DNA from: Bacteroidia bacterium
GTDB lineage: Bacteria; Bacteroidota; Bacteroidia; J057
Length of the DNA stretch: 64,000 bases
Reading direction: 5' to 3'
Assembly (NCBI GenBank): GCA_022760475.1
Contig: JALEFZ010000020.1
Coordinates: forward strand, 213,003 to 277,002
Shown: positions 51,609 to 60,158 of the stretch, in pieces
Layout of the letters: each line of letters begins with the position of its first letter
How positions within the stretch are numbered: position 1 is the stretch's first letter
Made by a program: the position numbers and the translations under genes
Notes under the pieces: model-generated
What the model was told of the DNA's origin: nothing
The model's input: only the letters and a program-made list of their open reading frames with translations
The model's database searches: none

Positions 51609-52535
51609 TTATAATCCTGAATCAAAGGTAAACTTCCCAGGACCTACAAAAATTTTATCCATAAGTCCTTCGCCATCAAATACTGCTCCTGGATTGAGGG
51701 TAGATGTAAGCAGGTAGCCTCCACGCCCATTGGCAAAGGCCGAAATCTGGAAGGGGGTGCTAGTCAAGGATTGGACAGCAAGGCTCATTTCAGGTCTCCC
51801 TTGGGGAAGTTGATCTGCAAATTCAATTCCTTTGGTCAAGGATAGAATTCTGAGGAATGTATTTACCTCCGAACTATTTGTAGCCGAAGAATCGCTATAC
51901 ATCCAAAGATTTTGGGGTGTTTTGATCAACTGGAATGAAGAATCTCCCGAATAATTGAAGCTGAGCATGTTCCAGCTCTCCCATTCCCCATTAATCAAGG
52001 ACTTATTACGCCAATCATTTGGCCGCTTTCCAAAACTTGAGCCCAGATTGGTTGCAACCATGTAAGTCTCCTTCTCACCTTCTTTTCTCACATAGGACAT
52101 GAGTCCAGAAGGCCGATAAAAGCTTTTTCCAGCATAGATATCAGCAAGTTTTTTTTCTCCCTGAAAAATTTTCAGGTTTAGGCCTGATTCGTCCACTTCA
52201 AAATTTGCCCATTGATCTTCACTCTTTGCTGCCAAACCTCTTGCAGAAACTTTCTTGATTCCCCCCAATATGCTTAGGAAGGGGGTCTTTTCAATCGGAA
52301 CGAAATTTCCTTCACTTACTTCAACTTTCCATTCACCACCTTCCTTCTGAAGACTATAGGGTTGCTCTCCGCTAGCTGTGATTTCAATCCTGCTTACATT
52401 GGCAGTATCCAACAGGATAAGGTTCTCATCAAAACTTCTTTGGCTACTACCTCCAAATAACAAGGAAATAAGATAAAGAACCACCAGGCTTCCCAGGCTT
52501 ATGGCTAAATGTCTATTTGAAAATCTCTTGAACAT
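51609..52535 (-). CDS. DUF4340 domain protein of the gld ABC operon
   Basis: The 308-residue protein has a membrane anchor near the N-terminus (about 10-27) and a periplasmic DUF4340 region beginning with the SRIEITASGEQPYSLQKEGGEWKV strand pair; this family follows gldG/GldG-like genes in many genomes. Its role with the ABC transporter is not established. It begins 3 bp after gldG and is the last gene of the operon. Confidence 0.85.
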   Translation of the reverse strand: MFKRFSNRHLAISLGSLVVLYLISLLFGGSSQRSFDENLILLDTANVSRIEITASGEQPYSLQKEGGEWKVEVSEGNFVPIEKTPFLSILGGIKKVSARGLAAKSEDQWANFEVDESGLNLKIFQGEKKLADIYAGKSFYRPSGLMSYVRKEGEKETYMVATNLGSSFGKRPNDWRNKSLINGEWESWNMLSFNYSGDSSFQLIKTPQNLWMYSDSSATNSSEVNTFLRILSLTKGIEFADQLPQGRPEMSLAVQSLTSTPFQISAFANGRGGYLLTSTLNPGAVFDGEGLMDKIFVGPGKFTFDSGL

Positions 52536-52538
52536 AGC

Positions 52539-54122
52539 TTAAGATTTTTTCTGGCTTTCATTGATGGTATAATCCTGAACTTCCCATTGCTTGCGTTGAT
52601 TTCGGGATCTTTGCCTTCTGAAAAGGCCAAATCCTATGACAATAAGAATAGGAAGAAGAAAATTTATCCATTTAAAAATATTCCTACTCGTTGCTTCCTC
52701 TTCCCCAATGAATTTTTCAATTGGCCTCGACTCAATCTCCTTGGTACGCACCTCCACCAAAGCTGTATTATCCTCCAACCAATCAATGGAATTCACAAAG
52801 AGGTTTACATTATCAGGAATAGTCGGTTGCTGACGGTCTCCTTGCGCAAAATCCCCATCTGAGAAAACCACCATTCGACTTTCTGTTTCCCCTACAAGTT
52901 TGCCTTCCATAGCAACGCCAATAGTTTGGCTTCCCAATGGAAAGTCTCCCTGTGTCCATTCTCTTTCGGGATTGAAAGTTTGTGGTGGGCTCAATGTCCC
53001 GGATCGCATGGAGGATCCCACAAGGGGTGAGATGTTAATTTCCTTCTCAGGATTAGCAAGAATACTTATAGGGCTGGGGAACTGAAAATATACTTCTTCA
53101 AGGCCTTCAGTAATTGGATGTTCGTAGAAATTACGAACTCGTGGAATGAAGCAGAAAGGTACATTTGCAGGGCCATACAAAGGTTGTTGCCCATAATAAC
53201 CTATGACAGTTTGAATAGTGATGTCGATGGATTGCTGATCGATCAGGAAAGTTTGCTCCACCATGATTCCTTTATCGTTCAGCCATTCTTCAAGCCCTGT
53301 TTTTCCGGAATCCCAGGCCCTTCTTTCGCTCAATGTACCATCTACAGCGTCCAAGCCTATGAATAATCTGCCACCACTTTCAAGGAAGGCATCCAGTTTA
53401 TCCAGTTCATCCTGGGAAAAAGCTGTCTTGGCTCCTAGACTCACCAGGGTGCGGTATTTATTAAAAGCATTAGGATCACTAGAAAACCTCACAGTATCTA
53501 CATTATGCTGAATCAAAAGAGGTTGCAATGCTTGCTGCAATCGACTAAGCCCAGTCTCCCCATGGCCGGTAAGTATCCCAATGGTATTCTTTTGGGTGGT
53601 GTCAAGCCTAAGGATGTTAGAAGTAAGTATATACTCAAAATTAAGGGGCTCACCGCGTTGATCTACTAACGCTGGTATCGGAGCCTGACGGGTTCCCATT
53701 TTAATTACTGCCCCAAAAAAGCTCTCTTGTTCTTCAAATTTATCCTTTTCCCTGCTTCGAATGGATTGAGGAAATACCTGGGACTGAATGGCTTGTTGTT
53801 TGATTTCATCGTCATCCTTAGGGTCAATAAATTCATAAACGACATTTTTATTTGAGGCAGACTGGTACTCTACCAATAAATCCTTAAAGTCATTGGCTAC
53901 CCTTTTCAGTTGGGGGGGGAGGTTACCGGATACATAAGCCGTTACTGTAACCGGTTGACTAAGGTTCTTGGCAATCTCCTTGGTATTTTTGGTAAGTGTA
54001 TACCTTTTGTCTGCGGTGAAATCCAACCTGAAATAATTGCGGTTCACCAGAAGGTTGAGCATTACCAGTACAGCCACAAAAAGGAGGATTCTGACCAATA
54101 CAGTATTTTGAGTGAGTCTCAT
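52539..54122 (-). CDS. gldG: Gliding-motility ABC transporter substrate-binding protein GldG
   Basis: The 527-residue protein has an N-terminal span (about 10-25), a large periplasmic GldG/ABC_transp_aux domain (about 35-480, with FRLDFTADKRYTL, the characteristic YTLTKNTKEIAKNL region and GGRLFIGLDAVDG) and a C-terminal span (about 486-503) with an Arg-rich tail. GldG works with GldA and GldF; in Flavobacterium the three are needed for gliding/T9SS-dependent functions. It lies 21 bp after gldF. Confidence 0.92.
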   Translation of the reverse strand: MRLTQNTVLVRILLFVAVLVMLNLLVNRNYFRLDFTADKRYTLTKNTKEIAKNLSQPVTVTAYVSGNLPPQLKRVANDFKDLLVEYQSASNKNVVYEFIDPKDDDEIKQQAIQSQVFPQSIRSREKDKFEEQESFFGAVIKMGTRQAPIPALVDQRGEPLNFEYILTSNILRLDTTQKNTIGILTGHGETGLSRLQQALQPLLIQHNVDTVRFSSDPNAFNKYRTLVSLGAKTAFSQDELDKLDAFLESGGRLFIGLDAVDGTLSERRAWDSGKTGLEEWLNDKGIMVEQTFLIDQQSIDITIQTVIGYYGQQPLYGPANVPFCFIPRVRNFYEHPITEGLEEVYFQFPSPISILANPEKEINISPLVGSSMRSGTLSPPQTFNPEREWTQGDFPLGSQTIGVAMEGKLVGETESRMVVFSDGDFAQGDRQQPTIPDNVNLFVNSIDWLEDNTALVEVRTKEIESRPIEKFIGEEEATSRNIFKWINFLLPILIVIGFGLFRRQRSRNQRKQWEVQDYTINESQKKS

Positions 54123-54143
54123 TTTCTTTTTCTTAAATAGCTT

Positions 54144-54872
54144 TTAGGCGTCTGCAATATTTCTTTTGGCCAACTGAACCTCAGCCATATACAAACCAAA
54201 AACAGTTATGGAAAGGAAGAATACCAGGTCTCTGGCATCGAAGACCCCCCTAGTCATGGAGTCAATATGTGTTTTGGTAGAAAGGAAATAGAAAAACTCT
54301 TTCCAAACCCCTTTACCAATGTTACTCACCAACTCAAATATCCAATGAAAAAAGATCCCGATGACAAGCGCTGTCAAAAAGGCAACGATTTGATTGTCGG
54401 TAAAACTGGAAGTAAATATTCCAATGCTGATGTACATGGCGCTCATTAGGATCAGGCCTACATAACCAGCGATAATCGCTCCATGATCTACTGGTCCCAA
54501 ATAAGCGATAGAAAGGTACCAGGGTAGGCTAAAAGCCAGTGCAACGAGGATCAGTATCATGGCCCCAAGAAATTTCCCAAATACCACTTGCCAGTCGGTT
54601 ACAGCTCTGGTAAGTAGAACTTCCAGTGTTCCAGTACGCTTTTCCTCCGCTAGCATCCTCATGGTCAAGGCTGGAATAAACAGAAACAGTACCCAATAGG
54701 AAATTCCGAAGAAGGGTTCCATGGAGGCTATGTTTGTAAAAAAGACATCCGTAAAGGAGATCCAGGTAAAAATGCCTGTGATTCCCACAAAAACCACCAG
54801 GAGGATGTAGGCCACCAGCGAATCCAGGTAAGTGGAGAATTCTCTTTTTGCTATGCTCCAGATTTTTCTCAT
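54144..54872 (-). CDS. gldF: Gliding-motility ABC transporter permease GldF
   Basis: The 242-residue protein has six hydrophobic spans of the ABC-2 type, with the conserved cytoplasmic motif MRMLAEEKRTGTLEVLLTRAVTDWQVVFGKFLG after the first pair. It forms the membrane part of the GldA-GldF-GldG transporter. It starts 18 bp after the end of gldA and overlaps nothing. Confidence 0.92.
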   Translation of the reverse strand: MRKIWSIAKREFSTYLDSLVAYILLVVFVGITGIFTWISFTDVFFTNIASMEPFFGISYWVLFLFIPALTMRMLAEEKRTGTLEVLLTRAVTDWQVVFGKFLGAMILILVALAFSLPWYLSIAYLGPVDHGAIIAGYVGLILMSAMYISIGIFTSSFTDNQIVAFLTALVIGIFFHWIFELVSNIGKGVWKEFFYFLSTKTHIDSMTRGVFDARDLVFFLSITVFGLYMAEVQLAKRNIADA

Positions 54873-54890
54873 GCTATATATTCTTGAGAA

Positions 54891-55814
54891 TTAATTTAAT
54901 GTCAGGTCTCTAAAAATATCTTCAAGGCTTTGAATTTCAGGGGTCATTTCCAGGAGGAGGTGCCCCTTTTCTACACAGTAGTTAAAAATTCTTTCCCTAA
55001 AAGGGAGGTCTTCCTCCGCGGTAATGATCGCCTTTTCAGGCTCATTGGGTAGGTACTCCACCCCAATTACCCCTTCCAGACTTCGAAGTTCTGAGGCAAT
55101 GTTCCCTTCTCCTTTGATCATTACTTTAAATGTATACTTAGCCCTCGAACGATTCTTGAGGGATTGGGCAGTGCCATCTGCAACAATTTTCCCATCCTTG
55201 ATGATCAGGATTCTATCACAGGTAGCTTCGACTTCCGGCAGGATGTGGGTACTCAACAGTACTGTTTTTTCCTTCCCAATTTTTCGGATCAAATTCCTAA
55301 TTTCAACTATCTGGTTGGGATCAAGTCCAGTCGTAGGTTCATCCAGAACCAAAATGTCCGGATCATGGATCAAAGCCTGCGCGAGACCGACCCTTTGGCG
55401 GTAGCCCTTGGACAATTCCTGGATCTTTTTGTGTTTCTCTCTGTTTAATCCACAACTGTCCACTACCAAGCGAACCCTGGAGGGGATGTCTGTTTTCTTA
55501 ACCCCCTGAATATCTGCTACAAAGGAGAGGTACTCAAGAACAGGCATTTCCAGGTATAACGGATTATTTTCAGGAAGATAACCGATCAAGGGTTTGATCG
55601 TTTCGGCATCCTCATTTACATCATAATCACCTACCTTTACTGTCCCTGAACTGGGAGACATGTAGGCAGTGATCATTTTCATCGTCGTAGTCTTACCTGC
55701 TCCATTTGGTCCAAGAAAGCCTACAATCTCGCCCGTCTTCACCTCAAAAGAGATGTTGTCGACAGCTTTCTGAGTACCATAATTCTTTGACAACGATTTT
55801 ACAGAGATATCCAT
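54891..55814 (-). CDS. gldA: Gliding-motility ABC transporter ATPase GldA
   Basis: The 307-residue protein is an ABC ATPase: Walker A GPNGAGKTT (about residues 35-43), Q-loop, signature LSKGYRQRVGLAQAL, Walker B ILVLDEPTTGLD and H-loop LSTHI. The extra C-terminal domain (about 210-307) is the type found in the GldA/NatA subfamily. It powers the GldF-GldG complex. It is first in the gldA-gldF-gldG-DUF4340 operon. Confidence 0.92.
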   Translation of the reverse strand: MDISVKSLSKNYGTQKAVDNISFEVKTGEIVGFLGPNGAGKTTTMKMITAYMSPSSGTVKVGDYDVNEDAETIKPLIGYLPENNPLYLEMPVLEYLSFVADIQGVKKTDIPSRVRLVVDSCGLNREKHKKIQELSKGYRQRVGLAQALIHDPDILVLDEPTTGLDPNQIVEIRNLIRKIGKEKTVLLSTHILPEVEATCDRILIIKDGKIVADGTAQSLKNRSRAKYTFKVMIKGEGNIASELRSLEGVIGVEYLPNEPEKAIITAEEDLPFRERIFNYCVEKGHLLLEMTPEIQSLEDIFRDLTLN

Positions 55815-55939
55815 AATTCAGGACAAATTTGTTGTATTGCCCAAAATTAAATTTGACATGATATGGGGTCAAGAGATGATTTGTTAAAGGCATGTTAAAC
55901 TCTCCCCTCCAAGTGTATGGAAGTTTCAAAATAAGTCCA

Positions 55940-58021
55940 TTATTCCAGGATAATAAAGAAAGTGGAGCCCTTACCTGGAGTAGATTTCAGTTTTATTTCC
56001 CCTCCCATTTGCTCAACGATTTTTTTACAGATGGCCAATCCCAGTCCTGATGAGTTGATCTTGCTTTTGTTATCCAGGGTTTTAAATGCCTTAAATATGT
56101 ATTCGTGGTATTGTGGGTCAATTCCAATGCCATTATCCTTTATCAAAAACTTGGCAGTTCCATCTTCCCTTTGGTAGGAAATATGAATAATTGGATGCTC
56201 GGCTTTGTTGTACTTGATGGCGTTATGGATCATGTTTTGAAGCACCAAAACCAAGCCATAGGGAGAAGTGAAAATGTCCTTTTCGTAGGTTTCATTCTGA
56301 AAAGAAATCTCAGCTCCTGATTCTCTGATAAGAACTTCCAGGTTATTGGTAGCACTTTCATAGATCGATATTACAGGCACATATTTCTTTTCCAGCTTGG
56401 AAGATTGTTTCCCCTCAATTTCCGATATCGCCTTTAATGACTCTACAATCGTTCCCAATGTATCAAGTCCCTTAAATACATATCCAAAATATTCGTCATA
56501 CTTTGGTTCCAAGTCTTCCTTAGAGAGTTCAGTTTGGGCGGATTGAATCTGGCTGGAAATATCTTGAATAGGACTTATCAAGTTTGTTGAGCATGTGTGC
56601 GCAAAAAGAAATAGTTCTTCATTTTTTCTCTCCAATTCATCGTTCAACTCTTTTAATTTCCTGGAGTTGACATATTGAATTAAGGCAACTGTGATACTTA
56701 TCAGGATGAGTCCCAACACCACAAAAATTCCAAATGTCCTCTGTCCTACGGCCAGTTTTTGCTCATGGATTGAGTTATTGATCTCAAGTTCCTTCTCATA
56801 CTTTTCTTTGAGCAACCTGTTGAACAGGGTATAGATGGTATTTTCATCTTCCTCCTTCAGGTGGGTTGCCACATTTTCTTCCAACAACCCATAACTCTTT
56901 TTGAATTCACCTTGATAAATGAATGCTAGGGAAACATCATAGTTTTGCTCTCGATCAAAATCAGTTTGGAGCGCTAAGCCCTTGTTGAAAAGCTCAAAGG
57001 CTTTTGAGGTATCCCCCAGTTGCATCCATATTACACCTTTTGAGTGATAAGCCTTCCCCAATTCACGGCGCTCATTCTCCTTAATGCTATGCTCAATAGA
57101 CTTCTCGATATAATAAAGGGCTGAGTCTGTTTTACCTGATTTCAAAAATAAATCACTAAGGGAGCTGTAGGCAAAACCCAAGGCCCTGTAATAAGCGATT
57201 GAATGGGCATATTCGATCGCTTTGAGGCCATAAAATTTTGCATCCTCATAATTTTCTTGAAGAGAGGCTACATTCAGGAGAAGGTAGTAGGCGAATAACT
57301 TTCTTCGGGAAAGCTTATTTTCGGTAACCAATTGAAGGTTTTCTACTCCGATTTTTTTTGCTTCCTCAAATTGATTAATCCGAATATAAAAGGTTGCCAG
57401 GTTATGGTTAATGACGAAGTTATCATCGGCACTTGCATTCTTCATGGCCTCCCTGGCACTTAGGAGGGTCTCCAATTCACCTTTCAAATCCCCCTGATTG
57501 ATGTAATAGAAGGACATGTTGTTGTAATAGGCGAATTTTTGATGGTCGGTACCATTCGCAATTATCTTAGCTTTGAGGGGGTCAAGCAACTCCATGATGG
57601 CTTTGTATTGCCCGGTTCTGTAGAGTAAAACCGACTTTTCAAGCACCACAGCAATCAGTTGTGAATCTCCAACGGCCAGATTTATGGCTTGATCGAATAA
57701 GGAATCAGCCAGCTCAAAATTCAACCTTTGGGTTTGGACGGTAGCCAAAACCTCAAAGCATGCACTACGAAGACGATTATTGGCCTTTTTCGAAGAAAAA
57801 AGAATATACTGAGCATACTTTTCAGTTGAATCCAACTCCTGTAAAGAAAGGTAATGGGAGGCGATGTCCATGCTCAGGTTTTCCTTTTTGGCAATGGACA
57901 CATCGGAGTAAAATATTTTTTTCAAGCTATCAGCCTTTAGCCGAACTGTCCCTTGGGCACAAACTGTGTTTGCGCTCCAAAGAAGCAAGATGGCAAAAGA
58001 GAGCCTAAGCCAGAATTTCAT
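55940..58021 (-). CDS. TPR sensor kinase, copy 3, lacking the phospho-accepting His
   Basis: The 693-residue protein has a signal peptide (1-22), a periplasmic TPR region (about 25-420), a membrane span (about 428-450), a short linker helix and a C-terminal ATPase domain with N-box VLQNMIHNAIKYNK, G1 DNGIGIDPQ and GLGLAICKKIVEQMGG. The H-box, ICSHDLKEPIRNV in its two paralogs, reads TCSTNLISPIQDI here: the His is Thr479 (codon 56585-56587) and the following Asp is Asn. It can bind ATP by motif but cannot use the canonical site. It follows copy 2 after 55 bp. Confidence 0.9.
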   Translation of the reverse strand: MKFWLRLSFAILLLWSANTVCAQGTVRLKADSLKKIFYSDVSIAKKENLSMDIASHYLSLQELDSTEKYAQYILFSSKKANNRLRSACFEVLATVQTQRLNFELADSLFDQAINLAVGDSQLIAVVLEKSVLLYRTGQYKAIMELLDPLKAKIIANGTDHQKFAYYNNMSFYYINQGDLKGELETLLSAREAMKNASADDNFVINHNLATFYIRINQFEEAKKIGVENLQLVTENKLSRRKLFAYYLLLNVASLQENYEDAKFYGLKAIEYAHSIAYYRALGFAYSSLSDLFLKSGKTDSALYYIEKSIEHSIKENERRELGKAYHSKGVIWMQLGDTSKAFELFNKGLALQTDFDREQNYDVSLAFIYQGEFKKSYGLLEENVATHLKEEDENTIYTLFNRLLKEKYEKELEINNSIHEQKLAVGQRTFGIFVVLGLILISITVALIQYVNSRKLKELNDELERKNEELFLFAHTCSTNLISPIQDISSQIQSAQTELSKEDLEPKYDEYFGYVFKGLDTLGTIVESLKAISEIEGKQSSKLEKKYVPVISIYESATNNLEVLIRESGAEISFQNETYEKDIFTSPYGLVLVLQNMIHNAIKYNKAEHPIIHISYQREDGTAKFLIKDNGIGIDPQYHEYIFKAFKTLDNKSKINSSGLGLAICKKIVEQMGGEIKLKSTPGKGSTFFIILE

Positions 58022-58076
58022 AATTATTTACCCTTCTAAAAAGTCTACTTATAAATTTAATTGTTGTTAAAATCAA

Positions 58077-60158
58077 TCAAAATACCAATTCAAACCTGGT
58101 CCCTTTGCCGGGCTTAGATTGAACCTTGATTTGTCCTCCAAGGACATCCATGATCTTTTTGCAAATTGCAAGCCCCAATCCTGACGAATTGCTCTGGCTC
58201 TTATTTGACATGGTTTTAAATGGCCTAAAAATATAATCGAGGTACTTTTCTTCTATCCCAACTCCATTATCCTCCACAGAAACTATCGGCCTACCTCTTT
58301 CCCAGGACAATCCGAGTATCACTTCAGGCGTGTCCGAATCATTGTATTTAATGCCATTATGAACAAGGTTTTCAAGGATAAGGACCAATCCATTCCTTGA
58401 AACTACAAATCGTTCATCCGGCTCACTTCCCTCTGCCAAACTCAGCTTACCCCCATTGTCCGCAAGGAACTCATCTATATTGGATTTAACTTCCTCCATG
58501 ATTTCTCCCAGGCTTACATGTTCTTCTTCAAAAGTTCCCTCTTGTTTACCCTCAATCTCAGTGTAGGCTTTCAATGAGCTGATAATAGTAGTAAGGGTGT
58601 CGATACCTGAATGGATGTGATGAAAATACTCATCATATGGCCTCGACAACTCCTCTTTGGCAAGTTTATACTCAATCAAGCCAGTGAAGGTAGAAACATT
58701 CCTAATAGGTTCTTTGAGGTCATGAGAACAGATATAGGTAAACTGGTAAAGTTCCTCATTTTTTTGAACCAGCTTGATATTCAAATCTTTTAACCTCCTT
58801 CTGTGTTGAATTTGGATGAAAATGATGTAGGAAGAAATAAAGAGCAAAAGAAAAATAGCCAACAGTCCAAAATTCAACTTTTGGGCACGAGCTTTCTGGT
58901 CGCTCAGCAATTGCTGCAGTTTTTGATCTTCTTCATACTTACTCTTGAGCAATTTTCCTGTTACCTGATAAATGGTATTTCGGTCTTCGTTTTCCTTGAT
59001 CTGATCCCAGGTTTTCTTAAGGATGTTACTTGCTTCCTCATACTTACCTTCAGAAGCATAAATCCGTGCCAGATTCAAATCAAGTTCAGGTAGAACCCCA
59101 TATTCAAAATCGGATGCAAGCTCCAGGTATGGTTTGGCGGCAGCAGTATCTCCCTGAACCAATAGTATCTTTGCTTTTGTCCAGTAGTTGTCTGACAAGA
59201 GATCTTCTTCCTGTTGTTTTTTCGACATTGCAATGCCCTTGTCTACATAATAAATGGCAGAATCTAATTGGCCTTCCTTGATAAAAATATCTGCCAAAGT
59301 CTTATAGACAAAGCCGAATGACTGGGAGTATCCTGTCTCATTGTAAAGTTTGATAGCCTTCCAGCAGGCCTCTTTTGCCGAGTCATTTTTCTCTAAATCG
59401 TTGTACTGATTGGCAATTCCATAATAGGAATACATGATGTCTTGGGTAGAGTTTGCCTTTTCAGCCATTTTCAAGTTCTCCTTGTACAGCTTTAATGCAG
59501 CTTCATATGCCTGGATTTTAGAGTAAATATTGGTGAGGTTATGGTTGATGGCAAGGGTAGTCAACTCCATTTCAGGAGTTAAGGCCTCCTTTGCTTTTTG
59601 TAATTCGTCCAGCCTTGAGAGGATGTCATTTTCCCCCTGGTAGTAGAAACTCATTTGGTTGTGATACTCAACATGGAAACTGGGAATGGCCAAATTGAAT
59701 ACATCTTCCTCTATCTCTTCCAGGAGAGGTTTAAGTGTGTCCCATTGGGCCCGCTTGGTAAAGGTCTGCGCCCTGGCGAATGTGAGAAGCACCCTTAATG
59801 AATCATTCAGTTCAACCGTTTCCAATAACAAAGCATACATGGAATCAGCTTTGCCAAATTCAAACGAATCGAAGTAAAATTTACCTAGATAGGCCTTGGT
59901 TTTATATTGCAAGAGGGGATCCTCTATGGGACCGATAAATTTATTCGCATGAATAAAGTACTTCTTTGCGGAATCTTTATCTCCTAGTTTATTAAACTTT
60001 CTCCCGAGTTCAATGCATTGAGTAACTCTCTCATGATCAGTATCTGCCCCCACAAGCAAAGACCGTAAGCTATCTATGTTTTGTCCAAGACATAAATGTA
60101 CAGCAAAGAAAAACAAACATATACTTATGGGGCTTTTCATATATTGTTTTGTCATCAA
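58077..60158 (-). CDS. TPR sensor histidine kinase, copy 2
   Basis: The 693-residue protein has a signal peptide (ending CLGQ), periplasmic TPRs (about 30-415), a membrane span (about 425-445), a conserved helical linker (KLVQKNEELYQFTYICSHDLKEPIRNVSTF with the phospho-accepting His) and an ATPase domain (LENLVHNGIKYN, EDNGVGIEEKY, GLGLAICKKIMDVLGG). No receiver domain or adjacent response regulator exists. It overlaps the stop of copy 1 by 4 bp (ATGA) and is co-oriented with copies 1 and 3. Confidence 0.93.
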   Translation of the reverse strand: MMTKQYMKSPISICLFFFAVHLCLGQNIDSLRSLLVGADTDHERVTQCIELGRKFNKLGDKDSAKKYFIHANKFIGPIEDPLLQYKTKAYLGKFYFDSFEFGKADSMYALLLETVELNDSLRVLLTFARAQTFTKRAQWDTLKPLLEEIEEDVFNLAIPSFHVEYHNQMSFYYQGENDILSRLDELQKAKEALTPEMELTTLAINHNLTNIYSKIQAYEAALKLYKENLKMAEKANSTQDIMYSYYGIANQYNDLEKNDSAKEACWKAIKLYNETGYSQSFGFVYKTLADIFIKEGQLDSAIYYVDKGIAMSKKQQEEDLLSDNYWTKAKILLVQGDTAAAKPYLELASDFEYGVLPELDLNLARIYASEGKYEEASNILKKTWDQIKENEDRNTIYQVTGKLLKSKYEEDQKLQQLLSDQKARAQKLNFGLLAIFLLLFISSYIIFIQIQHRRRLKDLNIKLVQKNEELYQFTYICSHDLKEPIRNVSTFTGLIEYKLAKEELSRPYDEYFHHIHSGIDTLTTIISSLKAYTEIEGKQEGTFEEEHVSLGEIMEEVKSNIDEFLADNGGKLSLAEGSEPDERFVVSRNGLVLILENLVHNGIKYNDSDTPEVILGLSWERGRPIVSVEDNGVGIEEKYLDYIFRPFKTMSNKSQSNSSGLGLAICKKIMDVLGGQIKVQSKPGKGTRFELVF